Origin: Streptomyces chryseus
GTDB taxonomy: Bacteria; Actinomycetota; Actinomycetes; Streptomycetales; Streptomycetaceae
DNA: 64,000 nucleotides
Reading direction: 5' to 3'
Assembly: GCF_014650755.1 (NCBI RefSeq)
Contig: NZ_BMVO01000012.1
Location: 1-64,000, forward strand
Shown here: positions 17,654 to 26,568 of the stretch, in pieces
Numbering within the stretch: the first letter of the stretch is position 1
How the letters are laid out: every line of letters starts with the position of its first letter
Made by a program: the position numbers and the translations under genes
The notes under the pieces: generated by a model
Databases searched by the model: none
Told to the model about the DNA's origin: nothing
Seen by the model: the letters and a program-made list of their open reading frames with translations, nothing else

Positions 17654-18178
17654 TCATGCGCGTACCTCCGAGGCGAGCCTGTCGAGGCGCCCGGCGGCGA
17701 GTTCCAGCCAGCGCACGTCGGCTTCCAGGTGGAAGAGGGCGTGTTCGCACAGGAGCTGGTCGGCGAGATCGCCCCGGCGCTTGCGCTCGGTGAGGGCGCG
17801 CATCAGGCGCATGTGCTCGGCGCGCTGCGCGTCGAGGAGGCCGGTGGCGCTGCGCCCGGTCAGGAGCGCGAGGACGACCTTCGTGTAGAGCGTCGACTGG
17901 AGGTACGGCTCGGGCTTCTCCGGTCGCGCGAGCCACTGCTCGACGTCGGTGACGCCGGCTTCGGTGATGGCGTACCGCTTGCGCTCGGGGCCGCCGCCGG
18001 ATTCCACGCTGTCGACTTCGACGAGGCCGTTCTTCAGGAGGCGGGACATGGTCGCGTAGACCTGGCCGTAGTGGAGGGGGCGGTCGTGGCCGAACCTGTC
18101 GTCGAAGGCGCGCTTGAGGTCGTAGCCGTGGCGGGGGCCGGATTCCAGCAGCCCGAGGAGGGTGTGGCCGATTGACAT
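17654..18178 (-). CDS. PadR family transcriptional regulator
   Basis: A 174-residue PadR protein of the AphA-like two-domain type. The winged helix is at the N-terminus: LLGLLESGPRHGYDLKRAF, LHYGQVYATMSRLLKNGLVEVDSVE and ERKRYAITEAG. The C-terminal PadR_C helices (HMRLMRALTERKRRGD, EADVRWLELAAGRLDRL) form the dimer interface. ATG 18178 (MSIGHTLLGLL) is the conserved start; the frame continues to 18196. A GTATAC-N5-GTATAC element sits 11 bases upstream, over its own -10 box, so it is very likely self-repressed. Its target is not obvious; no transporter adjoins it. Confidence 0.93.
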   Translation of the reverse strand: MSIGHTLLGLLESGPRHGYDLKRAFDDRFGHDRPLHYGQVYATMSRLLKNGLVEVDSVESGGGPERKRYAITEAGVTDVEQWLARPEKPEPYLQSTLYTKVVLALLTGRSATGLLDAQRAEHMRLMRALTERKRRGDLADQLLCEHALFHLEADVRWLELAAGRLDRLASEVRA

Positions 18179-18188
18179 GTGGCGCACA

Positions 18189-18205
18189 GTATACAAGAGG
18201 TATAC
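18189..18205. promoter_or_regulatory. PadR operator GTATAC-N5-GTATAC
   Basis: GTATAC at 18189-18194 and again at 18200-18205, separated by AAGAG. On the minus strand TATACT forms the probable -10 box of the PadR gene, so binding would block its transcription. Confidence 0.75.
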
Positions 18206-18338
18206 ATGCGGTGCATAGCCGGCCGGTGGGGGACCGCGTTGCGTGCGACCGGTCGGCTTCGAAGGCCAGGAGCGCGGGACCGCGTGAGCGTATGCGGCGG
18301 GCCGCCGCCCAGGCGGGTACCGGCCCGCCGCATACGCC

Positions 18339-18596
18339 CTACTCCTCCCCGGGCTCCGGGGGACCGGGCGGCGCCTTGGGGGGGCGTCCGCGCCGGGCGA
18401 TCGGACCGGCGCCGCCCGGGAGCCGGCCGGACTCCGACAGTGCCCGGCGCAGTACGAACTCGATCTGCGCGTTCGCGCTGCGCAGCTCGTCCGACGCCCA
18501 CCGGGCCAGCGCGTCGTACACCGCCGGATCCAGCCGCAGCAGCACCTGCTTGCGCTGCTGCGGCGGCCGCTTCCGCTGCGGGGCCTCGTCCGTCAC
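18339..18596 (-). CDS. ribbon-helix-helix (Arc/CopG-like) protein
   Basis: An 85-residue protein with an RHH core: KQVLLRLDPAVYDALARWASDELRSANAQIEFVLRRAL, in which the beta strand KQVLLRL would contact DNA and the two helices dimerise. The tail is Pro/Gly-rich (RRGRPPKAPPGPPEPGEE), partly like an AT-hook (RRGRPPK). Its GTG overlaps the TGA of the upstream SPFH gene, so the two are translationally coupled. It may control the palindrome at 19576-19591 in front of the SPFH gene; that is inference. Confidence 0.85.
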   Translation of the reverse strand: MTDEAPQRKRPPQQRKQVLLRLDPAVYDALARWASDELRSANAQIEFVLRRALSESGRLPGGAGPIARRGRPPKAPPGPPEPGEE

Positions 18597-19528
18597 TGGT
18601 AGAGCGTGCCGGTGTTGAGCACCGGCTGCGCGGCCCGGTCGCCGCACAGCACCACCATCAGGTTGCTCACCATCGCCGCCCGGCGCTCGGAGTCCATCTC
18701 GACGATGTCCTGCTCGGTGATCCGGTTGAGGGCCATCTCGACCATCCCCACCGCGCCCTCGACGATCAGCTTGCGCGCCGCGACGACCGCCCCTGCCTGC
18801 TGCCGCTGAAGCATCGCCGAGGCGATCTCCGGCGCGTACGCGAGGTGGGTGAAGCGGGACTCGATGATGTGGACGCCGGCCGCCTCGACCCGCGCGTGCA
18901 GCTCGACCGCGAGCTTCTCGGTGATCTCCTCGGCGTTGCCGCGCAGCGACAGGCCCTCCTCGTCGTGGGCGTCGTACGGGTACTCGATCGCGATGTGGCG
19001 CACGGCGGCCTCCGTCTGGGTGGAGACGAACTCCAGGAAGTCGTCGACCTCGAACGTCGCCTGCGCCGTGTCCTCGACCTTCCAGACCACGACCGCCGCC
19101 AGCTCGATCGGGTTGCCGTACGCGTCGTTGACCTTGAGGATCGCCGTCTCGTGATTCCTGATCCGGGTCGAGATCTTCGAGCGGGTGGTGAGCGGGTTGA
19201 CCCAGCGCAGCCCGTCGGTGCGGATGGTGCCGCGGTAGCGCCCGAAGAGCTGGACGACGCGGGCCTCACCCGGCGCCACCATGTTGAGACCGCACATCGC
19301 GAGGAACGCGGCGAAGGCGACCACGACCCCCGTGACGATCAGTGCGACCTTCGGGCCGGTCGTCGCCATGGTGGCGCCGGTGGCGACGAGGCCCGCCCCC
19401 GCGAGCAGTCCCAGCAGTCCCAGCAGCAGCGCCAGGCCGCCCCCGATGCTGTGGGCGGCCCTTTCGCGTACGCGTGGAGAGGGCATCTCGGGCAGGTCGG
19501 CCGGTGCGGATGTGCTGGTCATGGACAT
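18593..19528 (-). CDS. SPFH/band 7 domain membrane protein
   Basis: A 311-residue stomatin/flotillin-like membrane scaffold. Two hydrophobic segments lie at ~28-55 and ~60-82; the SPFH domain follows (MVAPGEARVVQLFGRYRGTIR, GLRWVNPLTTRSKISTRIRNHETAILKVND, AVVVWKVEDTAQATFEVDD, EKLAVELHARVEAAGVHIIESRFTHLAYAPEIA). Such proteins form membrane microdomain rings; their task in Streptomyces is unknown. The stop overlaps the start of an RHH gene, an unusual coupling of a membrane scaffold to a DNA-binding protein. ATG 19522 is also possible and better spaced to GGGGGA. Confidence 0.9.
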   Translation of the reverse strand: MSMTSTSAPADLPEMPSPRVRERAAHSIGGGLALLLGLLGLLAGAGLVATGATMATTGPKVALIVTGVVVAFAAFLAMCGLNMVAPGEARVVQLFGRYRGTIRTDGLRWVNPLTTRSKISTRIRNHETAILKVNDAYGNPIELAAVVVWKVEDTAQATFEVDDFLEFVSTQTEAAVRHIAIEYPYDAHDEEGLSLRGNAEEITEKLAVELHARVEAAGVHIIESRFTHLAYAPEIASAMLQRQQAGAVVAARKLIVEGAVGMVEMALNRITEQDIVEMDSERRAAMVSNLMVVLCGDRAAQPVLNTGTLYQ

Positions 19529-19575
19529 GGGTCCCCCGGTTTCGTGCGGTGCGATCGTGGTTCGACCGCTCTAGC

Positions 19576-19591
19576 AAAGTGATATCACTTT
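19576..19591. promoter_or_regulatory. perfect 16-bp palindrome, operator of the SPFH-RHH pair
   Basis: AAAGTGATATCACTTT is a perfect palindrome 48 bases before the SPFH start, in a region far richer in AT than its surroundings. It has the size and place of a repressor operator. The RHH protein of the same operon is the nearest candidate binder; a distant GntR-type regulator is the alternative. Confidence 0.75.
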
Positions 19592-19776
19592 TTCGGCGTC
19601 CGTAAACCCGTGCGAGCCCTCTGGCAACCCTGGAGCCCTCTCGTGAGTCGGTTCCAGAGAGACGGGTGCTGATTGTCACGTACGGAAAAAACCGGATCAG
19701 CAGTCCTTTGTCCGCAGGTGCGGTGTTAGCTTTCTGAGCTGACATCCGGGGGCTCGATGAGCGGAGTTACGGAGTA

Positions 19777-22083
19777 ATGGGCCGAGCAGAAGCGCGAAAG
19801 GACCGGAAGCGCGGTGCGCGCCGGGCGAAGAAGGCAGGAGGCATACGCCGCTTCTTCACGTGGAAGAAGGTGCTGGGCACCTTCTTCGGGCTCTGCCTGC
19901 TCATGATGGGCGTCTTCGTGGCCCTGTACATATGGGTCCCGGTGCCGGCCGCCAACGCCGAGGCGAAGCTGCAGAGCAACGTCTACAGGTACAGCGACGG
20001 CACGATCATGGCCCGGTCCGGCCACGTCAACCGTGAGATCCTTCCGCTCGCCAAGATCCCCAAGGACGTCCAGACCGCCTTCGTCGCCGCCGAGAACCAG
20101 AACTTCTACAAGGACTCAGGCGTCGACTTCAAGGGCACCGCCCGCGGTCTGCTCAACACCGTCACGGGCAAGGGCAAGCAGGGTGGCTCGACGATCACCC
20201 AGCAGTACGTCAAGAACTACTACCTGACCCAGGACCAGACGGTCACCCGCAAGCTCAGGGAGCTTGTGATCTCCATCAAGGTGGACCGGAAGTACAAGAA
20301 GCAGGACATCCTGGCCGGGTATCTGAACACCAGCTACTTCGGACGCGGCGCGTACGGCATCCAGGCCGCGGCCCAGGCGTACTACCGCGTCGACGCCGAG
20401 AAGCTGAGCGTCGAGCAGGGCGCGTACCTCGCGGCACTCCTCCAGGCGCCGAGTCAGTACGACTGGGCAGTGGCCAGCGACACCAGCAAGAAGCTGGTCA
20501 CGGAGCGCTGGAACTACGTACTCGACAACATGATCGAGATGAACGAGCTGGACCAGGCCGAACGCGACGGCATGACGTTCAAGAAGCCGAGGGCTCCCAA
20601 GGGCGCCGCCGGCATGGAGGGCCAGACCGGTTACATGGTCGACGCCGCGAAGGCCGAGCTGAGGAAGCAGGGTGTCAGCGAGGCCGACTTCGACGCGGGC
20701 GGCTGGACGATCACGCTCAACATCGACAAGAAGCGCCAGAAGGCCCTGGAGAAGGCGGTCGAGCGGCAGCTGGAGTCCAAGCTCGACCGCAAGAAGAACA
20801 AGGTCGACGCGACGCTCCAGGCCGGCGCGACCTCGGTCGACCCGAAGACCGGCAAGGTGGTCGCGATGTACGGCGGCCAGGACGCCACGAAGCACTGGAC
20901 ATCGAACGCCACCCGCTCCGACTACCAGCCCGCCTCGACGTTCAAGCCCGTCGTCCTCGCCGCCGCCCTGGAGAACAACTCCAAGACGCAGGACGGCAAG
21001 CCGATCACCCCCAGCACCATCTACGACGGCACCAGCAAGCGCCCCGTGAAGGGCAGCACCACCCCCTTCGCCCCGCAGAACGACCTGGGCAGGAGCTTCG
21101 GCCCCATCTCGGTCCAGCAGGCCATGCAGAACTCGGTCAACTCCGTCTTCGCGCAGATGCTCGTGGACGTCGGCGCGCCGCGCGTGAAGGAGACCGCGCT
21201 CGACATGGGCATGGAGGACAAGGGCGGCTTCGACGAGCGTCCCGCCATGTCGCTCGGTGTCATGGGCGCCAGCACGATGGACATGGCGAGCGTCTACGCC
21301 ACGCTCGACAACCACGGCAAGAAGGTCACGCCGAGCATCGTGAAGTCGGCCGAGCACAAGGACCGCGAGGGCGGCCGGGTCGACCTGCCCGAGCCGACCG
21401 AGGAGCAGGTCATCGACCGCTCGACGGCGGACAGCGTGACCAAGGTGCTCACCGGAGTGGTCAAGAGCGGTACGGGCACCCGGGCGAGCAACCCGAACTA
21501 CAACGCGGCCGGCAAGACCGGCACGTCGGAGAAGAACCGGTCCGCCTGGTTCGTGGGCTACACCCCCGAACTGTCCACCGCCGTGGCCCTGTTCGGTGAG
21601 TCCCCGGACGGCGGCAGGCAGGTCTCCCTCACCGGTACGGCCAACGCCGGCCGCGCCAGCGGCGGCGGCTTCCCCGCCATGATCTGGTCGGACTACACCC
21701 TCGGCGCCCTCGGCGGCGGCTCCGACGCCGACTTCGACCTGGAGATCGACCCGGACGACGCCTACGTGCCCCCGCCGAGCGACACCCCGGACCCGACCCC
21801 CACGCCGAGCAAGACCCCGACCACCCCGAGCAAGACCCCGACGACGCCGAGCACGCCGCCGACGACGCCGTCCACCACCCCGCCGACGACGCCGCCCACG
21901 ACGCCTTCGTCGTCCCCGCCGCCGATCACGATCGGCCCGCCGGACCCCGGCGGTGACACCGAGGGCTCCGACGGCGGAGCGGACGGCGGCGCCGACGGGG
22001 GAGCCGACGGAGGGGCCGACGGCGGCGCGGACGGGGGTGCGGACGGCGGCCTCGACAGCGACCTCGGGCCGCCCCGCCCCTGA
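19777..22083 (+). CDS. class A penicillin-binding protein (PonA-type)
   Basis: A bifunctional peptidoglycan synthase of 768 residues. It has a basic cytoplasmic tail, one membrane helix (~residues 28-52), then the GT51 glycosyltransferase: AAENQNFYKDSGVD with the catalytic Glu106, GGSTITQQYVKN, RKLRELVISIKVDRKY and FGRGAYGIQAAAQAYY. The transpeptidase has PASTFKP (Ser387, Lys390), QNSVNS as the SxN, and AGKTGTSE as the KTG. After ~residue 665 a Thr/Pro-rich linker is followed by a Gly-Ala-Asp-Gly repeat tail, typical of Streptomyces class A PBPs. It is monocistronic and ended by a 16-bp hairpin. Confidence 0.95.
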   Translation: MGRAEARKDRKRGARRAKKAGGIRRFFTWKKVLGTFFGLCLLMMGVFVALYIWVPVPAANAEAKLQSNVYRYSDGTIMARSGHVNREILPLAKIPKDVQTAFVAAENQNFYKDSGVDFKGTARGLLNTVTGKGKQGGSTITQQYVKNYYLTQDQTVTRKLRELVISIKVDRKYKKQDILAGYLNTSYFGRGAYGIQAAAQAYYRVDAEKLSVEQGAYLAALLQAPSQYDWAVASDTSKKLVTERWNYVLDNMIEMNELDQAERDGMTFKKPRAPKGAAGMEGQTGYMVDAAKAELRKQGVSEADFDAGGWTITLNIDKKRQKALEKAVERQLESKLDRKKNKVDATLQAGATSVDPKTGKVVAMYGGQDATKHWTSNATRSDYQPASTFKPVVLAAALENNSKTQDGKPITPSTIYDGTSKRPVKGSTTPFAPQNDLGRSFGPISVQQAMQNSVNSVFAQMLVDVGAPRVKETALDMGMEDKGGFDERPAMSLGVMGASTMDMASVYATLDNHGKKVTPSIVKSAEHKDREGGRVDLPEPTEEQVIDRSTADSVTKVLTGVVKSGTGTRASNPNYNAAGKTGTSEKNRSAWFVGYTPELSTAVALFGESPDGGRQVSLTGTANAGRASGGGFPAMIWSDYTLGALGGGSDADFDLEIDPDDAYVPPPSDTPDPTPTPSKTPTTPSKTPTTPSTPPTTPSTTPPTTPPTTPSSSPPPITIGPPDPGGDTEGSDGGADGGADGGADGGADGGADGGADGGLDSDLGPPRP

Positions 22084-22098
22084 CCGGTACGGCACACG

Positions 22099-22139
22099 AC
22101 CGCGGCGGGCACCCCCTCGGAGAGGGTGCCCGCCGCGGT
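22099..22139. terminator. 16-bp hairpin between the PBP and SpoIIE genes
   Basis: A 16-bp perfect stem (22099-22114 with 22124-22139) 15 bases after the PBP stop, facing the convergent phosphatase gene. Confidence 0.88.
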
Positions 22140-22171
22140 GCGTACAGACCGGCTGAAGGTGCCTGCGGAAG

Positions 22172-24022
22172 CTACGGGCGCGTCGCCAGCTCGAACCAGA
22201 CCACCTTGCCGGACGACAGGCGCGTGGCGCCCCACCGTCTCGCCAGCCGGTTCACCAGGAACAGGCCGCGCCCGCCCTCGTCCGTGTCCCGCGCCCGCCG
22301 CTGTCTCGGCAGCTGCGGGGCGTCGTCGCCGACCTCGCAGCGCAGTACGTCCGTGCGCAGCAGCCGCAGGGTCACGGGCCGCTCGGCGTACCGCACCGCG
22401 TTCGTCACCACCTCGCTGACCAGCAGTTCCACCGAGTCGCTCAGCTCCTCCAGGTCCCAGCGCGCCAGCGCGCGCCGCGCCAGCCTGCGGGCCCGGCCGG
22501 GCGCCTGCTCCTCCGGCTCCAGGAACCAGTACGCGACGTCGCTGGGCGCGATGCCGTCGAAGCGGGCCGCGAGCAGCGCGATGTCGTCGTCCCGGTCACC
22601 GGGCCCGAGCATGTCGAGTACGTCGTCGCACAGGGCCTCAAGGGGCGGGGAGTGATCCGGTCCCGTCAACTGCGCCGTGGCCGCGAGACGTTCGCGCAGC
22701 TGCTCTATGCCCGTCCACACGTCCCGCAGCCGGGACTCGACGAGCCCGTCGGTGTAGAGCAGCAGCGTGGCGCCCGCCGGGGCGTCCAGCTCGACGGCCT
22801 CGAAGTCGACCCCGCCGACCCCGATGGGCGCGCCCGGCGGCACCCGCAGCACCTCGGCGCGACCGCCGAGGTGGAGCAGGATGGGCGGCGGATGGCCCGC
22901 GTTGGCGATGGTGATCCGGTGCGCGACCGGGTCGTACACCGCGTACAGGCAGGTCGCCATGCGGTCCTGGCCGAGCCGCTGCGCCTGCTCGTCGAGGTGG
23001 TGCAGCACCTCCTGCGGCGGCAGGTCGAGGCCGGCCAGGGTCTGCGCCGTCGTCCGCAGCTGGCCCATGATCGCGGCCGAGGTCATGGAGTGGCCCATGA
23101 CGTCGCCGACGACCAGCGCGACGCGGCTGCCCGGCAGCGGGATCGCGTCGTACCAGTCACCGCCGACGCGCGCCGTCTCGGCGGCCGGCAGGTAGCGGGA
23201 GGCCAACTTGACGCCGGTCGGCTGCGGCAGTGAGTCGGGCAGCATGGTGCGCTGGAGCTCGTCGGCGATGTACGCCTCGCGCCCGTACAGCACGGCCTTG
23301 TCGATGCCGAGGGCCGTGTGCGTGGCGAGCTGGGCGGCGACCAGCAGGTCGTTCGCCTCGAACGCGGGACGCTCCGGCCGGCGCAGGAACACGGCCGCGC
23401 CGATCACGCGGCGCCGGCCGCGCAGCGGCGCGAGGATCGCCCGGCGCCCGGACGGCAGGCTCATGGCCTCGCCGAGCAGCTCGGACAGGGCCACCCGCGC
23501 GGACGACGTGTCGCCGAACACCGGACGTACGCCCCTGAGCACCTCGGCCAGCGCGCCGCCGCTGCGCACCTCGCACAGCTGCGGCGCGGGCAGCGGCTCG
23601 ACCTGGAGGTCGATCTCCTCGGCCCCCTCGTCCGCTAAACGCAGCCGGTCGGTGCGGCGCAGGCGCAGCATGAACGGTACGGCGGGGCGCTCGTCGCCGA
23701 CCGGCAGCGGGTCGCGCAGATAGACCAGGATCGCGTCGGTGAAGGTCGGCACGGACGCCCGGCACAGGCCGAGCACGATCTCGTCGAGGTCGATCCCACG
23801 AGCGATCCGCCGCGTCGCCGCGCCGACGAACCGCAGCCGGTCGCCCTCGCTCCTGGCCGTCGCGGCCGGCTCCGGGGTCCCGTCACCCGCGGCCGGCACG
23901 GGAGCGGGCATGGGGCTCGGCACCGACGGCGGAACCTCCTCCTGCCGCGGCCGGGTGCGCTCGTGCGGCCTGGCGACCAGGGGCTGCCGGCCTTCGTGCG
24001 AGGTGGACTGGTGCTCCGTCAC
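22172..24022 (-). CDS. GAF-SpoIIE phosphatase-HATPase signalling protein
   Basis: A 616-residue cytosolic regulator. A Pro-rich N-terminus (~1-55) is followed by a GAF-like domain (~60-245), a PP2C/SpoIIE serine phosphatase (~265-470: ASRYLPAAETARVGGDWYDAIPLP, VALVVGDVMGHSM, IANAGHPPPIL, LLLYTDGLVESR, DRDDDIALLAAR with metal-binding Asps) and an anti-sigma-type HATPase (~490-616: SVELLVSEVVTNAVRYA, RARDTDEGGRGLFLVNRLARRWG). Proteins of this make-up both phosphorylate and dephosphorylate anti-sigma-antagonists, so a partner-switching pathway to a SigB-like factor is likely; no sigma factor or antagonist is adjacent. The GTG start at 24022 has no strong ribosome site. Confidence 0.93.
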   Translation of the reverse strand: MTEHQSTSHEGRQPLVARPHERTRPRQEEVPPSVPSPMPAPVPAAGDGTPEPAATARSEGDRLRFVGAATRRIARGIDLDEIVLGLCRASVPTFTDAILVYLRDPLPVGDERPAVPFMLRLRRTDRLRLADEGAEEIDLQVEPLPAPQLCEVRSGGALAEVLRGVRPVFGDTSSARVALSELLGEAMSLPSGRRAILAPLRGRRRVIGAAVFLRRPERPAFEANDLLVAAQLATHTALGIDKAVLYGREAYIADELQRTMLPDSLPQPTGVKLASRYLPAAETARVGGDWYDAIPLPGSRVALVVGDVMGHSMTSAAIMGQLRTTAQTLAGLDLPPQEVLHHLDEQAQRLGQDRMATCLYAVYDPVAHRITIANAGHPPPILLHLGGRAEVLRVPPGAPIGVGGVDFEAVELDAPAGATLLLYTDGLVESRLRDVWTGIEQLRERLAATAQLTGPDHSPPLEALCDDVLDMLGPGDRDDDIALLAARFDGIAPSDVAYWFLEPEEQAPGRARRLARRALARWDLEELSDSVELLVSEVVTNAVRYAERPVTLRLLRTDVLRCEVGDDAPQLPRQRRARDTDEGGRGLFLVNRLARRWGATRLSSGKVVWFELATRP

Positions 24023-24284
24023 GCGTGGGGTTCCGTCCGTCCGGGGAGCTTGTGCGATGCAATCGCTTTGTGTGGCGATATACCCGCTCTGCGGGCGGCC
24101 TCGACAGGGCGGTGGCCCCCGAACCCGGCGGACTTGCTCTCCGGCACGGCTCCACCCCCCTGTGATGACATACGGTCAGGTTCAGCGCCCGGACCGCCAG
24201 TTGCCTGCGGTACCGGTGCGCTCAGTGCGCTCAGTGTTGCGGAAGGCGATCCTACGTTTGACCCATGGGGGCCTATCAAGGGTC

Positions 24285-24959
24285 TCACGGAGCCGTGTGA
24301 ACAGGAGTGCGGTCCCAGTCATCCGGCAGCCGGGGAACGGCCCATCGCGGATCGGGCCGCCAGTTCTCCCAGCCGTCGCGGAACGGCGCGCCCCACGCGG
24401 TGATCAGGCCGACCGCCGCGCGCCCCGCCTCACGTACCCGCCCGGCCTGTTCCTCGCTCAGCAGCCCCACCCGGCGCGCCTGCTCGAACTCGTCCTCGTC
24501 GAGCCAGTTCCAGGCGCGGTCCGGGTGCACGGAGATGTCCAGGAAGTGGTCCTCGGAGTCGACGCCGCCCGTCCAGCGGGTGCGCGGCTCCTCCAGGTTC
24601 ACGTACCAGTTCTTGAACCGCCAGCCGGGCTCCCAGAACAGCCACACCGACCAGGGGTCGCCCGGCCGCGCCAGCTTCAGCACGCCGGTGCCCCACCACC
24701 GCGAGGTGGTGGTGGTCCGGGGCGCCGTGTACCGGGTGGCGAGAGGCTCCTCGTGCACGGGCTTGCCGTCCGCGAGCACCGGCCGGACGCACTGGGTGCC
24801 CGGCGCCATCCACACCGCCAGCAGTTCGTCGGTGTCGCGCACGACCGTGACGGGGCGGCAGATGTGGATCCGGTCGTCGGCATTGCCGCGATAGCGCCAG
24901 AGGATGTGGTCCCCCGGCGCCCAACGCGCCCTGCCCGCACCGCCCGCCGTATCTGTCAT
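24285..24959 (-). CDS. DUF402 (FomD-like) protein
   Basis: A 224-residue DUF402 protein. It has the family features HILWRYRG, VWMAPGTQ, WVNLEEP-like NWYVNLEEPRTRW, and the acidic metal-binding run DSEDHFLDISVHPD with EDEFEQAR. Members include FomD, which hydrolyses cytidylyl phosphonates, and nucleoside diphosphatases of Gram-positives; the substrate here is not known. It follows fumC on the same strand by ~100 bases and may share its transcript. Between it and the SpoIIE gene there is a ~260-base non-coding gap. Confidence 0.85.
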   Translation of the reverse strand: MTDTAGGAGRARWAPGDHILWRYRGNADDRIHICRPVTVVRDTDELLAVWMAPGTQCVRPVLADGKPVHEEPLATRYTAPRTTTTSRWWGTGVLKLARPGDPWSVWLFWEPGWRFKNWYVNLEEPRTRWTGGVDSEDHFLDISVHPDRAWNWLDEDEFEQARRVGLLSEEQAGRVREAGRAAVGLITAWGAPFRDGWENWRPDPRWAVPRLPDDWDRTPVHTAP

Positions 24960-25058
24960 GAGCAGATCTTAGGAGTACCGGCCACGGACTGCTGCGGCCG
25001 AGGTCACGGGTGCGCCGTCGCCGGACCACCACCTGGTCACAGCCGGGTCATGCCCAGC

Positions 25059-26462
25059 TCACGGCCGGGTCATGCGCAGCACGTCCAGCGCTTCGTCGAG
25101 CTGCTGCTCGGTCAGGTCGCCCCGCTCGACGTACCCGGACTCCAGGACCACTTCGCGGATGGTCTTGCGCTCGGCGAGGGACTTCTTGACGACCTTCGCG
25201 GCCTCCTCGTAGCCGATGTACTGGTTGAGCGGGGTGACGACCGACGGCGACGACTCGGCGTACTCACGCGCGCGTTCGACGTGCGCGGTGATCCCGTCGA
25301 TCGTGCGGTCGGCCAGCAGCCGCGAGGCGTTGGCGAGCAGCCGCACCGACTCCAGCAGGTTCTTCGCCATCACCGGGAGCATGACGTTCAGCTCGAAGTT
25401 GCCCGCCGCGCCGGCCACGGCGACCGTCGTGTCGTTGCCCGTCACCTGGGCCGCGACCATCAGCACGGCCTCGGGAACGACCGGATTCACCTTGCCTGGC
25501 ATGATCGACGAGCCCGGCTGGAGGTCGGGAAGGCTGATCTCGGCCAATCCGGTGCGCGGACCCGACGCCATCCAGCGCAGGTCGTTGGAGATCTTGGTGA
25601 GGGAGACCGCGATCGTACGGAGCTGGCCGGACGTCTCGACGAGTCCGTCCCGCGCGCCCTGCGCCTCGAAGTGGTCGCGGGCCTCGGTGAGCGGCAGTCC
25701 CGTGGTGCGGGCGACCTCGGCGATGACGGCGGCCGAGAAGCCGGGCGGGGTGTTGATCCCGGTGCCCACGGCCGTACCGCCCAGGGGGAGTTCCGCCAGG
25801 CGGGGGAGGGAGGCCCGCAGGCGCTCGACGCCGTACCGCACGGCTGCGGCGTATCCGCCGAACTCCTGGCCGAGGGTGACCGGCGTGGCGTCCATCAGGT
25901 GCGTACGACCGGACTTGACCACGTCCGCGAACTCCGCCGCCTTGCGCTCCAGTGCGGCCCCGAGGTGGTCGAGGGCGGGGATCAGGTCGCCCGTCACGGC
26001 GGCGGTCGCCGCGATGTGGATGGACGACGGGAACACGTCGTTGGACGACTGCGAGGCGTTGACATGGTCGTTGGGGTGGACCGGGCGGCCGAGGCGCTCG
26101 GTGGCGAGCGTGGCGACGACCTCGTTCATGTTCATGTTGGAGGACGTGCCGGAACCGGTCTGGAAGACGTCGACGGGGAAGTGCTCGTCCCAGCGCCCCC
26201 GCGCGACCTCCTCGGCCGCGTCGCGGACCGCCTGCGCGATGTCCTTGTCCAGTACGCCCAGTTCGGCGTTGACCAGGGCGGCAGCCGCCTTGATGCGGGC
26301 CAGGGCCTCGATGTGGGCGCGCTCCAGACGTTGTCCGGAGAGGGGGAAGTTCTGCACGGCCCGCTGGGTCTGGGCGCGCCACTTGGCGTGCGCCGGCACC
26401 CGTACCTCGCCCATCGAGTCGTGCTCGACCCGGTACTCGCCCTGCTGTTCGTCGCTCGTCAT
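25059..26462 (-). CDS. fumC: class II fumarate hydratase
   Basis: Homotetrameric, iron-free and oxygen-stable fumarase interconverting fumarate and L-malate. The 467-residue product has the family signature SSIMPGKVNP with the catalytic Ser, plus FQTGSGTSSNMNMNEV and NDHVNASQSSNDVFPS for substrate binding and SGRTHLMDATPVTLGQE with the catalytic His. The reading frame stays open upstream to 27239, but only the ATG at 26462 (MTSDEQQGEYRVEHD) fits the family. A ~20-base near-duplicate of the 3' end (GCCGGGTCATG) lies just after the stop. A class I fumarase is encoded 1.7 kb away. Confidence 0.95.
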   Translation of the reverse strand: MTSDEQQGEYRVEHDSMGEVRVPAHAKWRAQTQRAVQNFPLSGQRLERAHIEALARIKAAAALVNAELGVLDKDIAQAVRDAAEEVARGRWDEHFPVDVFQTGSGTSSNMNMNEVVATLATERLGRPVHPNDHVNASQSSNDVFPSSIHIAATAAVTGDLIPALDHLGAALERKAAEFADVVKSGRTHLMDATPVTLGQEFGGYAAAVRYGVERLRASLPRLAELPLGGTAVGTGINTPPGFSAAVIAEVARTTGLPLTEARDHFEAQGARDGLVETSGQLRTIAVSLTKISNDLRWMASGPRTGLAEISLPDLQPGSSIMPGKVNPVVPEAVLMVAAQVTGNDTTVAVAGAAGNFELNVMLPVMAKNLLESVRLLANASRLLADRTIDGITAHVERAREYAESSPSVVTPLNQYIGYEEAAKVVKKSLAERKTIREVVLESGYVERGDLTEQQLDEALDVLRMTRP

Positions 26463-26568
26463 GATCACGTACCTCCTGGAGAAGTTGAGCACTTGTCTTG
26501 TTCTGCGTATTCCCAAGTCGCCTACCGGCCAGTAAATACCGGGGGTAACAACAAACCGGGGAGGCGCA

